A stretch of 51,411 nt of DNA from Fuerstiella sp. (GTDB taxonomy: Bacteria > Planctomycetota > Planctomycetia > Planctomycetales > Planctomycetaceae). This document shows positions 19,772-30,418 of the stretch, one piece after another. The stretch spans positions 1 to 51,411 of the forward strand of contig JAKVAY010000059.1 in assembly GCA_022447185.1 (NCBI GenBank), read 5' to 3'. Both the position numbers and the translations under genes were made by a program. The notes beneath the pieces were generated by a model. It did no database searches. It was not told the origin of the DNA and worked only from the letters and a program-made list of their open reading frames with translations. Each line of letters begins with the position of its first letter. The first letter of the stretch is position 1.

Positions 19772-20451
19772 AAATCCTCGCCATTGAAACATCGGGACTG
19801 GATGCATCTGTTGCATTAGCGGATGCGGATCAGCTCCTGGCAGAGAGCATCCTGGACACAGCCGGACGTCGTAGTGCGCGAATGCTGGTGCCGGCGGTTG
19901 GCGAAATGCTGCAACAATTCTCGTTGCGACCGGGACAGATTGATGTGGTCGCAGTGAGCGTCGGTCCGGGCAGTTTCACAGGCCTGCGTGTCGGAGTTGT
20001 CTTTGCGAAGACATTCGCATGGATCAATAATACGAAGCTGGTCGCAGTAGACACTCTGCAGGCCGTTGCTCAACGTGTTTTACCGACCGACCGAACAATC
20101 ACCGTCATTACGGATGCTCAGCGTGGTGATGCGTTTGTCAACTCGTATCGGGGTCAGGAGATCGTTCATCCCCTGGGAACGGTACGCATAGAGGGTCTGG
20201 AACGTATTCTGAAAACAGTGCAGGAGCAGGCCGATAGCCTGCTCACCGGCTCGGGAGTTGACAGGTTCAACGACCAGATTCCGGAATCAATCGCGGTTGC
20301 AGCACATGATTTTCGATTGCCACGGGCATCGGCTTTGTTTCCTTTGGCGTTTGATATGATTGGACGGGGCATGTGGTCGGATCCAGACACAATCGAACCG
20401 GTGTACTTGCGGCGCAGCTACGCGGAAGAAAAGCGGGACGCACAACGGTAG
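19768..20451 (+). CDS. tsaB: tRNA N6-threonylcarbamoyladenosine protein TsaB
   Basis: 227-residue member of the ASKHA fold that partners TsaD and TsaE in making t6A at position 37 of ANN-decoding tRNAs. The N-terminus [18 protein letters not shown] and the motif [19 protein letters not shown] are diagnostic. As usual for TsaB the TsaD metal-binding histidines are absent. The start is GTG at 19768, overlapping the icd stop. This coupling is odd because the two functions are unrelated. tsaD, tsaE and rimI are not in the window. Confidence 0.94.
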   Translation: MKILAIETSGLDASVALADADQLLAESILDTAGRRSARMLVPAVGEMLQQFSLRPGQIDVVAVSVGPGSFTGLRVGVVFAKTFAWINNTKLVAVDTLQAVAQRVLPTDRTITVITDAQRGDAFVNSYRGQEIVHPLGTVRIEGLERILKTVQEQADSLLTGSGVDRFNDQIPESIAVAAHDFRLPRASALFPLAFDMIGRGMWSDPDTIEPVYLRRSYAEEKRDAQR

Positions 20452-20594
20452 GTCGACCACCGCGATACGCCCCCTGCTGTTGATGTGGTGGTGGATTACA
20501 GGTCAGTTAACCGTTGTGGCGGCTGCGATCGATTGCAGCCCGTTGAAGACATCCTGGACGGGAAGATTCTTTCGGGCCAACGAAGAACAATGTC

Positions 20595-21287
20595 ATGAAA
20601 GTCCTTGTTGCTGAAGACGATCGCCACACCCGTGAGGGCCTTGTAGAGGTCCTGCAGTCCGAGGGATACGAGGTTGTCTCGGCCGGTGACGGAATAACGG
20701 CGATGCGGCTGTTCAGGGAATGGATGCCGGACTTTGTGTGTCTGGACATCATGATGCCGGCCGCCAGTGGTTATGAAGTGTGCAAATCGATCCGGGCGGA
20801 GTCTCCGGATCTGCCCATTATTTTCATCAGCGCCAAGGCCGAAGAGATTGACCGGCTGGTTGGATTTGAACTTGGAGCAGATGATTTCATTGTCAAACCG
20901 TTCAGCGTACGAGAAGTTGTGGCACGCGTGCGAGCCGTGTCTCGGCGCTGTTACGCTCAACAGGAATCTCCACCCGAGGAATTCACAGTCGATGATTTGC
21001 TGGTGATTCCGGCGGAGCTGCGAGCTCGCCGAGGAAACAGCATCGTGGAACTCAGTCCCCGTGACGTGAAGTTGTTACAGCTTCTTCACGACAACGTTGG
21101 CAAAGCACTCGATCGCAACACTATGTTTCGCAAGGCCTGGGGGGAAGACTATTTACCCAACAGCCGCACGCTGGATCAACATATATCACAGCTTCGCAAA
21201 CGAGTCGAAGTCGATCCCAAAAGCCCACGAATTATCAGGACGGTTCACGGAGTCGGGTACCGATATGATAAGCAGTCGTCACACTGA
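20595..21287 (+). CDS. OmpR/PhoB-family response regulator
   Basis: 230-residue two-component regulator. The receiver domain (1-120) has the acidic pocket E8-D9-D10 (as VLVAEDDR), phospho-acceptor Asp51 (VCLDIMMP), and Lys101 (FIVKPF). The winged-helix DNA-binding domain (about 130-225) ends in the family signature RTLDQHISQLRKR and IIRTVHGVGYRY. All phosphorylation residues are present, so it should be activated by a kinase. No histidine kinase gene is adjacent: the next gene is malate dehydrogenase on the other strand. It is therefore an orphan regulator. Targets cannot be inferred. Confidence 0.94.
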   Translation: MKVLVAEDDRHTREGLVEVLQSEGYEVVSAGDGITAMRLFREWMPDFVCLDIMMPAASGYEVCKSIRAESPDLPIIFISAKAEEIDRLVGFELGADDFIVKPFSVREVVARVRAVSRRCYAQQESPPEEFTVDDLLVIPAELRARRGNSIVELSPRDVKLLQLLHDNVGKALDRNTMFRKAWGEDYLPNSRTLDQHISQLRKRVEVDPKSPRIIRTVHGVGYRYDKQSSH

Positions 21288-21382
21288 CCTGGACGATTCA
21301 GTGCGCGGCGTAAAGACGATGGGTGACAGCGGGTGTCGCTTTTTCCAGGAGATACGGTGTAGATCCGACCAAAGAGAGGCGG

Positions 21383-22372
<990 letters not shown>

Positions 22373-22781
22373 AGACTCAACTTTCCTTTCGTGCGGCCCC
22401 TGACTTCAGATGGGCAGGGTGCCTTTCGCTTACGATGACCTGTCGCATCGAGACTATGGATCCCGGTCATTCAACAACCAATGGGATAATTCCAGTAATG
22501 CAGCTGAATTGTAGCGTTGGTGCCTCAGGTCTGCCAAATGGACCTGGTTTTCCCCCACAGGCAGGAATGTAGTCATCTCATGTGATCATGTTGCAACTCG
22601 CTTTTCGATGCAACCTGGTCCGATCTCCACCACAAAGGGCCTCATCTGCGATGACGATGAACAGGATCCAAGAAACCGGTTTGCACTCCCCAAATGCCGG
22701 AGTTCCTGAAGACGTTGGCGAATTTGTGCAACATCTGTGTGACATTGCGATTTCGAAGAAATCACACGTCCGTTCCAGGAC
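22373..22781. other. Intergenic, upstream of mdh
   Basis: 409 bases between the mdh start and the stop of the ABC ATPase gene, both on the minus strand. It should hold the mdh promoter. Open frames across it do not look like protein and no structure was recognised. Confidence 0.45.
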
Positions 22782-23531
22782 TCACATCGCAGTTGCGACA
22801 CCCGTCTTTGCGATTGTTGCTGTCTCGATGCGACCTTCTTTGAGCCGTACGGTGCGGTGGCCCTGACTGGCGACAGCTTCGTCGTGCGTCACCATTACAA
22901 TTGTCAGCCTGCTCTCTTCGTTTAGCTGTTTAAGCAGGGTCATGATCTCCTGACCGGTGTCGGCGTCCAGATTGCCGGTTGGTTCGTCGGCAAGCAGGAT
23001 TCGAGGTTTGGTGATCAGTGCTCTTGCAATGGCTCCACGCTGGAGTTCACCACCGGAAAGCTGCGACGGCCGATGTTTCGTGCGATGTCCCAGACCAACC
23101 TGTTCCAGAATTTCCAGTGCCTGCTGTTTGATACTTCGGCGCTGTTTCCAGTAGTTCCACATCGAGTATCGAATCATGAGGGGTGCCATCACATTCTCAA
23201 GCAGTGAGAGTTCAGGCAGCAGATGGTAGAACTGGAAAATGAATCCGAAGACACGATTGCGCAAGAGGTCACGAGCCGTTTCATTCAGGTTGTCGATACG
23301 TCTGCCTTCGTACATCACTTCGCCGACGTCCGGTGCGTCCAGCAGGCCCAGCACATGCAGCATGGTGCTCTTACCGGATCCGCTCTGACCGATCACAGAA
23401 ATGAATTCCCCTTCGGATGCTGAAATGCCGGCGCCACGCAGGACCCGTACCTCATGCTGTCCGGTTTTGTAGGTTTTCTGGATCGCTTTGGCGCTAATCA
23501 GTGGTGTCGTCATTTTGATGGTTTGCGACAT
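22782..23531 (-). CDS. ABC transporter ATPase, LolD/MacB-type
   Basis: 249-residue ATP-binding subunit of a type VII ABC system. Walker A GQSGSGKST (48-56), signature LSGGE (158-162), Walker B with LLADEPTGNLD (179-189) and the switch His in MVTHD are all present. The DEPTGNLD variant is typical of LolD, MacB and FtsE. It lies 48 nt after the permease gene on the same strand, so together they form a lipoprotein-release or mechanotransmission transporter. ATP use drives extraction or periplasmic conformational work more than classical uptake. M1 or M7 may be the start. Confidence 0.93.
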   Translation of the reverse strand: MSQTIKMTTPLISAKAIQKTYKTGQHEVRVLRGAGISASEGEFISVIGQSGSGKSTMLHVLGLLDAPDVGEVMYEGRRIDNLNETARDLLRNRVFGFIFQFYHLLPELSLLENVMAPLMIRYSMWNYWKQRRSIKQQALEILEQVGLGHRTKHRPSQLSGGELQRGAIARALITKPRILLADEPTGNLDADTGQEIMTLLKQLNEESRLTIVMVTHDEAVASQGHRTVRLKEGRIETATIAKTGVATAM

Positions 23532-23579
23532 GAGTGAGATCCCGTTGAGAATGAGAAACGACTGACCTGAAATACATCG

Positions 23580-25196
23580 TTAGTCGAATCGCAAGGCCCT
23601 CACGGGATGTAGTCGAGACGCTCGGCGTGCCGGCAATACACTCGCCAGAACAGCAATGCCAATCGCACCGACAGCGACCCAGAACACCATCGTTGGGCTG
23701 ACCTGTGTCGGAATACTTGAAAAGTAATAGATGTCTCGATCAAAGACCCTTCGCCCGGTCAGCCAGCTGAGTGTTTGTTCAATCTGATTGATGTGATGTA
23801 CAAACAACAGACCCATACTGACACCAGCAACGCTGCCGACCAGTCCGAGACCCAGGCCATAGGACAGAAAGATAGACATAACACCCTGGGAGCTGGCACC
23901 CAGTGACTTGAGGATGCCGATGTCACGTGTCTTCTCAACAACGATCATGAAAAAAATGGCCAGGATTCCGAATCCTGCCACGGTGATGATGAGGAACAGC
24001 AGCACGTTCAGGATCGCGGTTTCCATTTCCACAGCGGACAGCAGCAGACCCTGCTTGGATTCCCAGGTTCGGACTGTCACCATTCCTGGTGGAAATGCGG
24101 CCTTGAGTCGCTGAACAACTGTCTCGGCATGAGCGTAGTCGTTAAGTTTGATTTGAATCGACGTAACAGCGTCACCTGTGACATCGCCGTTTTCATCAAG
24201 TGTCAGCATGCCGCGATTCTTCTGTAGTTCTTCCAGATTCATCAGCACGAGCTGACTGTCGTATTCGCTCATGCCGCTGCGGAAAACATCACAGATTGTC
24301 GCCTCAAAGCTGACGGGCTTTGGTGGTCGCCCCCTGGTCACTGTGGTTAATGTCACATCTTCACCAGGTTGCAGCATCATGACCTTTTCGAGGTTCCCGG
24401 TTTCCGGATCGCGAACCTGATAGCTGATCAGTCCTTCGCCAATGTAAATGCGTGCATCGTGTGGTTCCTTGCGTATGCCGGGAGTCACGTCATCGAAATC
24501 GTCAAAAGGGTTTTCGATATCGAATGGAGAAGGAACATCGCTGTCGGCTGTTTGTGGTTCATCGAAATCAGGTGCCTGAAGCGTTTCTGATTCCGTCGCA
24601 TCCGCGACAATGGAATTCTGCGGCGCAGACTCAGTTGTCTGTGAGGTTTCAAGGAGGCCCTGATCTCGCAACAGGAATTCCCTCTGTTCCATGAGGGCTC
24701 GGCGCCGTTCGGCGGCGTCGCGGGTGAGTTCCCAGCCGACCGGCACATCGCGCGAACGAAGAGCTGGATGGACGTTGCCGTTTTCTGTTGTTGTGTTGTA
24801 GCTGCCGAGGCAGTCCAGCAGTGGTCCGACCCTGGCCTTCTCCGATGGTACAATTCCAATAATTGTCACGGGTGTCGTATACGTTTCGCCTCTGATATCC
24901 ATCGAGACAACACCTGGCATCTCAACGGTGCACGTTGCAGCTTCGACATGCTCGCCGACAGCATCATGAACCTGATTCAGGAGACCGACGGAGTCCGAAA
25001 TGCCATCCGCATTCCGCGATTCAATCAGTACATCGGCAAGATAACCGTGGATTCGATCTCGCATTTCGGTCGTGAAACCGGCCATGACGCTGTTTACGAC
25101 GATCATGGTGGCGACACCCAGCATCACGCTAACAATGCTGGCCAGGGCAATGTAGCGAGTCCGCAGATAGCGGATGCAGAGCAGCACTTTGTACAT
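23580..25196 (-). CDS. ABC permease, FtsX/LolC-E type
   Basis: 538-residue inner-membrane partner of the ATPase that follows. One N-terminal membrane segment (about 12-38) precedes a large extracytoplasmic domain, and three segments lie near the C-terminus (about 395-425, 445-470 and 505-530). The last part, PARRASRLHPVRALRFD, is the conserved coupling end of MacB/LolC/LolE permeases. The extracytoplasmic domain contains an acidic, Pro-rich stretch (about 200-260) that is unusual for the family. A planctomycete homologue of the lipoprotein-releasing complex is the simplest reading; a MacB-like exporter is the alternative. Confidence 0.9.
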   Translation of the reverse strand: MYKVLLCIRYLRTRYIALASIVSVMLGVATMIVVNSVMAGFTTEMRDRIHGYLADVLIESRNADGISDSVGLLNQVHDAVGEHVEAATCTVEMPGVVSMDIRGETYTTPVTIIGIVPSEKARVGPLLDCLGSYNTTTENGNVHPALRSRDVPVGWELTRDAAERRRALMEQREFLLRDQGLLETSQTTESAPQNSIVADATESETLQAPDFDEPQTADSDVPSPFDIENPFDDFDDVTPGIRKEPHDARIYIGEGLISYQVRDPETGNLEKVMMLQPGEDVTLTTVTRGRPPKPVSFEATICDVFRSGMSEYDSQLVLMNLEELQKNRGMLTLDENGDVTGDAVTSIQIKLNDYAHAETVVQRLKAAFPPGMVTVRTWESKQGLLLSAVEMETAILNVLLFLIITVAGFGILAIFFMIVVEKTRDIGILKSLGASSQGVMSIFLSYGLGLGLVGSVAGVSMGLLFVHHINQIEQTLSWLTGRRVFDRDIYYFSSIPTQVSPTMVFWVAVGAIGIAVLASVLPARRASRLHPVRALRFD

Positions 25197-25453
25197 TCGG
25201 GCACTCCTTTGCCTGAATCAGACCATTCCCGCAGCGCGCTCGGCTTCCCGCGAATTGAGCGCACTGTAAATTCTGGCAGATTGTGCTGATCGGAGCAATG
25301 CGAGGTTGATTTTTGCGGGTATTGGCCGTGTTTAGGCGAGTGTGATCAGAACAGACCGACAAGCCGGGGATAGGAATTCCTGATTTGACAGCTCACGCAG
25401 GACAGGGGGTTTAGGTTCCTGCTTGCCCGGAAAATCCTTTCTGCTGATCGTCT

Positions 25454-26248
25454 TTACATGGGGTACGGATCTGCAAACGCGGCGAATGCACCGAGTCCAC
25501 CGTCAACCTCGAGGTCGGTTCCAGTAACAAACGACGCATCACTGCTCGTCAGCCACACCACCGCCTGAGCCACTTCATTTGGCTGGCCAATGCGACCGAG
25601 TGGATGTCGATTGGCAAGCTCGGCTTCACCGCCCTGAGCATCAGCGCTGGACCGCACGAGTGGTGTATCAATCGCTCCGGGGGACACCGACACAACACGG
25701 ATGCCCTCACGTGCGTATTCGACTCCCCATTGTCGCGACTGCAGCACGTTGGCCGCTTTGATCGGGCCGTAAGCGCCAACGCCTCGTGCCGTTCGATGAG
25801 CTTGGGCGCTGGCGATGTTCACGACAACACCGGAGCGTTGTTCTTTCATCACGCTCAGTGCATGTCGGGCAAGCAGTGTGTAACCGGTGAAGTTGATTCG
25901 AACGATGCGATCCCACAGTTCGATCGGCAGTTCATCAATCGGCCGATATGCCTCTACGGGCTGGATAGCTGCGTTGTTAACCAGGACATCCAGGCCTCCG
26001 TGTGTCTCGACGGTGTGGTTCACGGCCCGTCGACAATCGGTATCCGATCCGACGTCACCTCGAATGTATTCGACGTTGTCCGGGAGAGGAGTGTCCTGGG
26101 TGGGTTCTGCGACATCCAGACAGACCACAATTGCGCCGGATTGAGCAAACGCATCACAAATCGCGCTTCCGATTCCGGACATGCCTCCGCTGACAAGAAT
26201 CACGCGTCCCTGATTATCGTAGGTGACTCTGCCGCGCGATCTGCCCAT
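25454..26248 (-). CDS. SDR-family NAD(P)-dependent oxidoreductase
   Basis: Short-chain dehydrogenase of about 264 residues (open frame of 282 to 26302). Cofactor motif SGGMSGIG, NNAA and the catalytic Tyr-x3-Lys (AYGPIKAAN; Y178/K182 in the long numbering) are intact, in contrast to the SDR at 6145-6981. An Asp after beta-2 (CLDVAE) favours NAD(H). The ATG at 26248 (MGRSRGRVTYDN), preceded by AGGG, is preferred. It stands alone. The substrate is unknown. Confidence 0.88.
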   Translation of the reverse strand: MGRSRGRVTYDNQGRVILVSGGMSGIGSAICDAFAQSGAIVVCLDVAEPTQDTPLPDNVEYIRGDVGSDTDCRRAVNHTVETHGGLDVLVNNAAIQPVEAYRPIDELPIELWDRIVRINFTGYTLLARHALSVMKEQRSGVVVNIASAQAHRTARGVGAYGPIKAANVLQSRQWGVEYAREGIRVVSVSPGAIDTPLVRSSADAQGGEAELANRHPLGRIGQPNEVAQAVVWLTSSDASFVTGTDLEVDGGLGAFAAFADPYPM

Positions 26249-26366
26249 CGTGATTGACCCTGTTAGATTTCGAAATCCGGTAACGCTGCGGAGACCGTAC
26301 ACCGCGGCAGAAGCCTCATGTATTAGCGGCCGATGTTGTCACGTGGCAGCCGGCTCACTATGTGTT

Positions 26367-27140
26367 CTACTCGTTGCGTGCGAGATAGTCTGCGATGATT
26401 TCGTCCGGTCCATCTTCGAAAGCCTGACGACAGCCATCACAACACACATACCACTTCTGACCTTTGTGTACCACTGAAATGGTTCCCTGGCCTCCCGTGA
26501 CGATGCACTCGCGCTGATTTCCGGATCCCTGTGCCAGTTTGTATCCCGATCGGGTGTATCCGATTCCAGCGACCCGCCGGAAACTACCCGTGGAAGTGGT
26601 CTGCCGCTCGAACAGCATCACCAGACGAATGTCCCTGAGTTGCTCAATGGTGCATCGATACTGTGAGCCATCGAGGGCTGGTTTTGTAACCAGCTGGATC
26701 TTTGTTGGCCATTCTGCGGGTATTTTACCACGGTAGGTCCGTGTGGATTTCTCATCAATCTGCTGGTGCAGGATCAGCTGTTTATGGTCGGTGGACGTCG
26801 TGAGCGTGAGTCGATTGAATTGCAGGCCGTTTTCGGTATCAAATCTCACGGCGGGACGGTCAGCTGAAAAGTCCCAGCGACAAACGGTTTTTTCCTGCCA
26901 GGCGCCCTTGCGCGAACCACGTTTTGGTTGTCCAATTCCACGCCACGATCCGATGACGGAATTCAGTGGCTGCAGCATCCCGGGACGTCTGTTGTTCCTG
27001 GTGGAGTCTTTTGCGGGTTCCTGTTTGCCAGACGCTCCGATGGCCATCGCGGAAATAACAATGCTGGAGACCAGCAACATTGCTCCTGTAGCAGTCAGCG
27101 GAAACAGCCACGTTACGTAGCGACGCAAATCTTGGGTCAT
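26367..27140 (-). CDS. Membrane-anchored protein with C-terminal TRASH/YHS-like motif
   Basis: 257 residues, no named family recognised for the central part. A single N-terminal membrane segment (about 11-35) anchors it. The middle (about 55-200) is beta-rich (SVIGSWRGIGQPKRGSRKGAW, LTTSTDHKQLILHQQIDEK). The tail has a cysteine pattern C212...C233-C234-x2-C237 in WYVCCDGCRQAFEDGP, which resembles TRASH/YHS metal-binding modules found in metal sensors and chaperones. An extracytoplasmic metal-binding or metal-sensing role is likely. No metal transporter lies beside it, so the metal is unknown. Confidence 0.75.
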   Translation of the reverse strand: MTQDLRRYVTWLFPLTATGAMLLVSSIVISAMAIGASGKQEPAKDSTRNNRRPGMLQPLNSVIGSWRGIGQPKRGSRKGAWQEKTVCRWDFSADRPAVRFDTENGLQFNRLTLTTSTDHKQLILHQQIDEKSTRTYRGKIPAEWPTKIQLVTKPALDGSQYRCTIEQLRDIRLVMLFERQTTSTGSFRRVAGIGYTRSGYKLAQGSGNQRECIVTGGQGTISVVHKGQKWYVCCDGCRQAFEDGPDEIIADYLARNE

Positions 27141-27936
27141 GGTTTTTCCAGTCGGTAGATATCAGTACATTGAATGCAGACGCTGCGATAAATGGGGCAG
27201 ATTCAGGAACATCGGTACAACGGGCCAGGAGTAATCTTCAGCATGTCGATGTCCTGGAAATCACGGCCTGGTTGAAACACATCAGTTCATTGACATTCGT
27301 GAAATACCGCGAGCGTCTCACGCTGCGACCTTAACAATTAAACAATTAGTTATGTGATCTGTGATCACGCGATGCTGGTCCGTATGGCATTGAACTGATT
27401 CCCACGAGGGGGAACATGCGTTTGGTGCAAACAGTGTGTTATTGGGGTTCTGTTCAGCCTTTGTTCTTTGTCTGTGCCAAGTGTGGTTACCAGGTTTTCT
27501 GTTGTTGGAATCAACCCGTCTGATGGCCTCAGGTGTCGACAGAATATTGTCATTCTGTTCATTGCATTCTTCACAACGTTGCTTGCAAGATGTGTAACCA
27601 CAGGAATGATGATTTGTGCCGACGACCAGTGCGGTTCTTATTGCCCCGATGTTTTCGGTCTGCCGCTCGGAGGAGGCAATGAAACGTGCCAGACCGGTCT
27701 GGTATCGAACCATCGGCTGCTGCCAAACCTGCTGACGCCGTTGTCCGGAACTTCTGCGGTGTGACGCAGGGGATCACAACCAGAGAACCAGCAATATCTC
27801 GCTACCCGGTTCGACCACGGGTCATCAATATGCAGTTGTGTGCCGCACAGCTGCTGCGGAAACACATGAATTTGTTGAGCCAGAGAAAACTTGCTCTGCT
27901 GTCCCGGCATGCACACCGGTGGACTGTACGGCCGTA
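27141..27936. other. Long region without a recognisable gene
   Basis: About 800 bases between metK and the TRASH-tail gene. Several open frames of 70-130 codons exist on both strands (for example 27318-27713 minus, rich in Cys, Asn and His) but none resembles protein by composition, start context or family. I see no tRNA. The promoter of the TRASH-tail gene must be at the left edge, near 27141-27300. Confidence 0.5.
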
Positions 27937-29076
27937 CTACGATACGGCTGCTTTCAGCTGGTCTGCCTTGTCTGTCAATTCCCAGCTGAATTCGGGTTCG
28001 CTTCGGCCAAAGTGCCCACCATGTGCAGTGTTTCTGAAGACAGGTCGCCGCAGCTGCAGATGTTTGATGATGCCTTTAGGGTTCAGCGGGAAGATTTCCC
28101 TGACAGCAGCCTGAATTTTTTCTTCAGAAAAAGCGGCCGTTCCGTTGGTGTCGACGCGTACGCTCACCGGATCAGCCACACCGATGGCGTAGGCCAGCTG
28201 AACCTCACATTCAGTTGCAAGCTGTGCGGCCACGATGTTCTTGGCAACGTAGCGAGCAATGTAGGCAGCAGATCGGTCGACTTTAGTTGAATCCTTGCCG
28301 GAAAAAGCGCCACCACCGTGCCGACCCCAACCGCCATAGGTATCTACGATAATCTTGCGGCCGGTCAGGCCTGTGTCGCCATGCGGTCCGCCGGTCACGA
28401 ACAATCCGGTTGGATTGACGTGGTACTTTGTGTTCGCATCCAGCAGTTCCACAGGAACGGATTCCGGAACGACCGTGTTCACAATGTAGTCATGAATGTC
28501 CTGCTGGGAAACGTCGGGCGAATGCTGGGTTGACACGACAATCGCGTCGACCCGGATTGGACGACCGTCCTGGTATTCAACTGTCACCTGACTCTTGCTG
28601 TCGGGACGCAGCCAGCCGACGTCGTTGTCCTGCCGCTTCTTTGCCAGCAGATTGATGATGCGGTGGGACAATGCGATCGGCAATGGCATCAGTTCTTCGG
28701 TTTGGTTGCACGCGTATCCAAACATCAGACCCTGATCACCGGCCCCATCACGATCGACTCCCTGAGCAATATCTGCACTCTGCTTGTGCAGCGCAGAGAA
28801 GACGCGACAGGAATCAGCGTCGAAACCAATGTCGTCACTTACGTAGCCAATTTCACGAACGACCTGCCGCGTGACATCGACGTAGTCGATCTCGGCAGCC
28901 GTCGTAATTTCGCCGGACAATACGACCAAGTCGGTAGTACACAGGGTTTCGCAGGCGACGCGAGACATCGGATCCTGTTCCAGCAGTGCATCCAGGATGC
29001 CATCCGAAATCTGGTCGGACACCTTGTCCGGATGTCCCATGCTGACCGACTCGCTGGTAAAGAAGTAGCTGGCCAT
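27937..29076 (-). CDS. metK: S-adenosylmethionine synthetase
   Basis: Makes S-adenosylmethionine from methionine and ATP. The 379 residues from ATG 29076 ([20 protein letters not shown]) match the usual length. The family signatures [12 protein letters not shown] and GGGAFSGKD, the ATP-binding loop in the [10 protein letters not shown] region and the [11 protein letters not shown] segment are intact. The open frame extends 16 codons further to 29124, but those residues do not fit the family. ahcY and other methyl-cycle genes are absent from the window. Two adjacent stem-loops lie 86-125 nt upstream of the start. Confidence 0.96.
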   Translation of the reverse strand: MASYFFTSESVSMGHPDKVSDQISDGILDALLEQDPMSRVACETLCTTDLVVLSGEITTAAEIDYVDVTRQVVREIGYVSDDIGFDADSCRVFSALHKQSADIAQGVDRDGAGDQGLMFGYACNQTEELMPLPIALSHRIINLLAKKRQDNDVGWLRPDSKSQVTVEYQDGRPIRVDAIVVSTQHSPDVSQQDIHDYIVNTVVPESVPVELLDANTKYHVNPTGLFVTGGPHGDTGLTGRKIIVDTYGGWGRHGGGAFSGKDSTKVDRSAAYIARYVAKNIVAAQLATECEVQLAYAIGVADPVSVRVDTNGTAAFSEEKIQAAVREIFPLNPKGIIKHLQLRRPVFRNTAHGGHFGRSEPEFSWELTDKADQLKAAVS

Positions 29077-29574
29077 ATCCTGAAGCTTTCGTACAACCGT
29101 AGAGATCAGAAGGAATTCGAACACGGAGGAAGTTGATGGCGCGAAGTCTACGCTGGCGGTACGGCAGACTCAACGGACGCTGCCGATCTCGAAATCGAGA
29201 TTCCGTGAAGTGGCTTGTCCTGTCTCGTCGGCTGAAAATAATGGTGAATGGCCATTGAGCCACACCATGCGTGAGACGTTACGTTTTTTGGCCTCCTGGG
29301 AGCAGGAATATGGATTATCGGCAGAAGACGGAATGGGAGCGTAGCAGGCCGTCGTGGCATGTGGCCACGGGCAGCCTCTGGCGCAGGGGGCGGTGCTTTG
29401 CTGCGGATTGGGGCGGATTGGGATTGTCATCGCCGGGAAAGTCGGCCGCTGTGATCCCGCGCACGTACAACAGGCTGTGAATGCGTATCTGCAACTGGCT
29501 GAGTTGCCGTCCAGTGATCTATAGTCAATGCCGCACGTTATACGTAACTTTGAAACAGAAAAGCGGATGCTTCG
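29077..29574. other. Divergent intergenic region, metK / acyltransferase
   Basis: 498 bases that must hold the promoters of metK (minus) and the PlsC-like gene (plus). Apart from the metK-leader stem-loops nothing is recognised. Confidence 0.45.
29162..29201 (-). promoter_or_regulatory. Two adjacent stem-loops in the metK leader
   Basis: Upstream of metK, CGGCAG (29162-29167) pairs with CTGCCG (29180-29185), and directly next to it ATCTCG (29186-29191) pairs with CGAGAT (29196-29201). The stems have six perfect pairs each and touch without spacer, so they could stack. They do not match any SAM riboswitch class I can recall by eye. They could be regulatory RNA or chance. Confidence 0.25.
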
Positions 29575-30390
29575 ATGGAATATGTTTACTACACGCTGTT
29601 AGCTCTGGCAGCCGTCTTGATCTGGGCTGCCTGGCGGGTTCGCGTGTGCGGATGCGGGTTTCAGGCGTGGTTTTTACACGCCATAGCCCGAGGCTACACG
29701 CGACTGGTGTTTCGCGTGAAGGTGGCCGGCCCACGAACGATTCCCGAAGACACTGCTGCCATCATTATTGCCAATCACACCAGCCCGGTGGATCCGATGC
29801 TGATGTGGGCAGACCACTGTCGCGAATTCAGGGGGCCCGGGATTCGTCTGCCAGGGTTCATGACGGCAAAGGAATACTGTGAGATGGGCGGAATTGTCGG
29901 CTGGATTTGCGGAGTCATGGAATCCATTCCGGTGGCCCGCAGTGGTCGCGACATGGGCCCGGCTCGTGTCGCGCTTCAGCGTCTCAAAAACAACCAGCTC
30001 GTCGGTGTCTTTCCGGAAGGAAAGCTGAATGCCGTTACGCCGGATGTCCAGTTGATTGAGGGAGATACGGGTGCCGCATGGCTGGCTCTTAAGTCCAAGA
30101 TGCCTGTGATCCCTGTATACATCCGTAGCGCTCCTCGCGGTAAATCGATGATGCATTCATTTCTTGTTCGGACACAGACAACGCTGCACTACGGACAGCC
30201 GATCGACATCAGCCGGTGGTTTGGTCAGCGACTCACCCAGAATATGCTGCGTGAAGTGACGGATGAACTGATGAATCATTTGGCCAGACTTGGCGGAGTC
30301 CGGCCGCCGACTACCAGTCGGGACGATGTCTCAATGTCTTCGCCCCGACATACGTCCGACAAAGCAGTCGACGCCACGCATTCCGGGTAA
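29575..30390 (+). CDS. 1-acylglycerol-3-phosphate acyltransferase-like (PlsC family)
   Basis: 271-residue membrane acyltransferase, expected to place a second acyl chain on lysophosphatidic acid. An N-terminal membrane segment (about 5-22) is followed by block I NHTSPVD (67-73), holding the catalytic His and Asp, and block III FPEG (146-149; then KLN instead of the common TRS). The VPVIPVYI-like segment (SKMPVIPVYI) matches block IV. The C-terminal 30 residues are polar and probably disordered. A general phospholipid role is likely; other lysophospholipid or ornithine-lipid acceptors are possible. Confidence 0.9.
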   Translation: MEYVYYTLLALAAVLIWAAWRVRVCGCGFQAWFLHAIARGYTRLVFRVKVAGPRTIPEDTAAIIIANHTSPVDPMLMWADHCREFRGPGIRLPGFMTAKEYCEMGGIVGWICGVMESIPVARSGRDMGPARVALQRLKNNQLVGVFPEGKLNAVTPDVQLIEGDTGAAWLALKSKMPVIPVYIRSAPRGKSMMHSFLVRTQTTLHYGQPIDISRWFGQRLTQNMLREVTDELMNHLARLGGVRPPTTSRDDVSMSSPRHTSDKAVDATHSG

Positions 30391-30418
30391 CCGGAATTCC
30401 TTTTAAATTCCTGCCTTT

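Noticed and set aside
25604..26257. 217-codon plus-strand frame
   Set aside because: Antisense to the SDR gene with intact YxxxK.
27318..27713. 131-codon minus-strand frame in the gene-poor stretch
   Set aside because: Composition (many Cys, Asn, His, Gln), no ribosome site and no family resemblance; likely chance.
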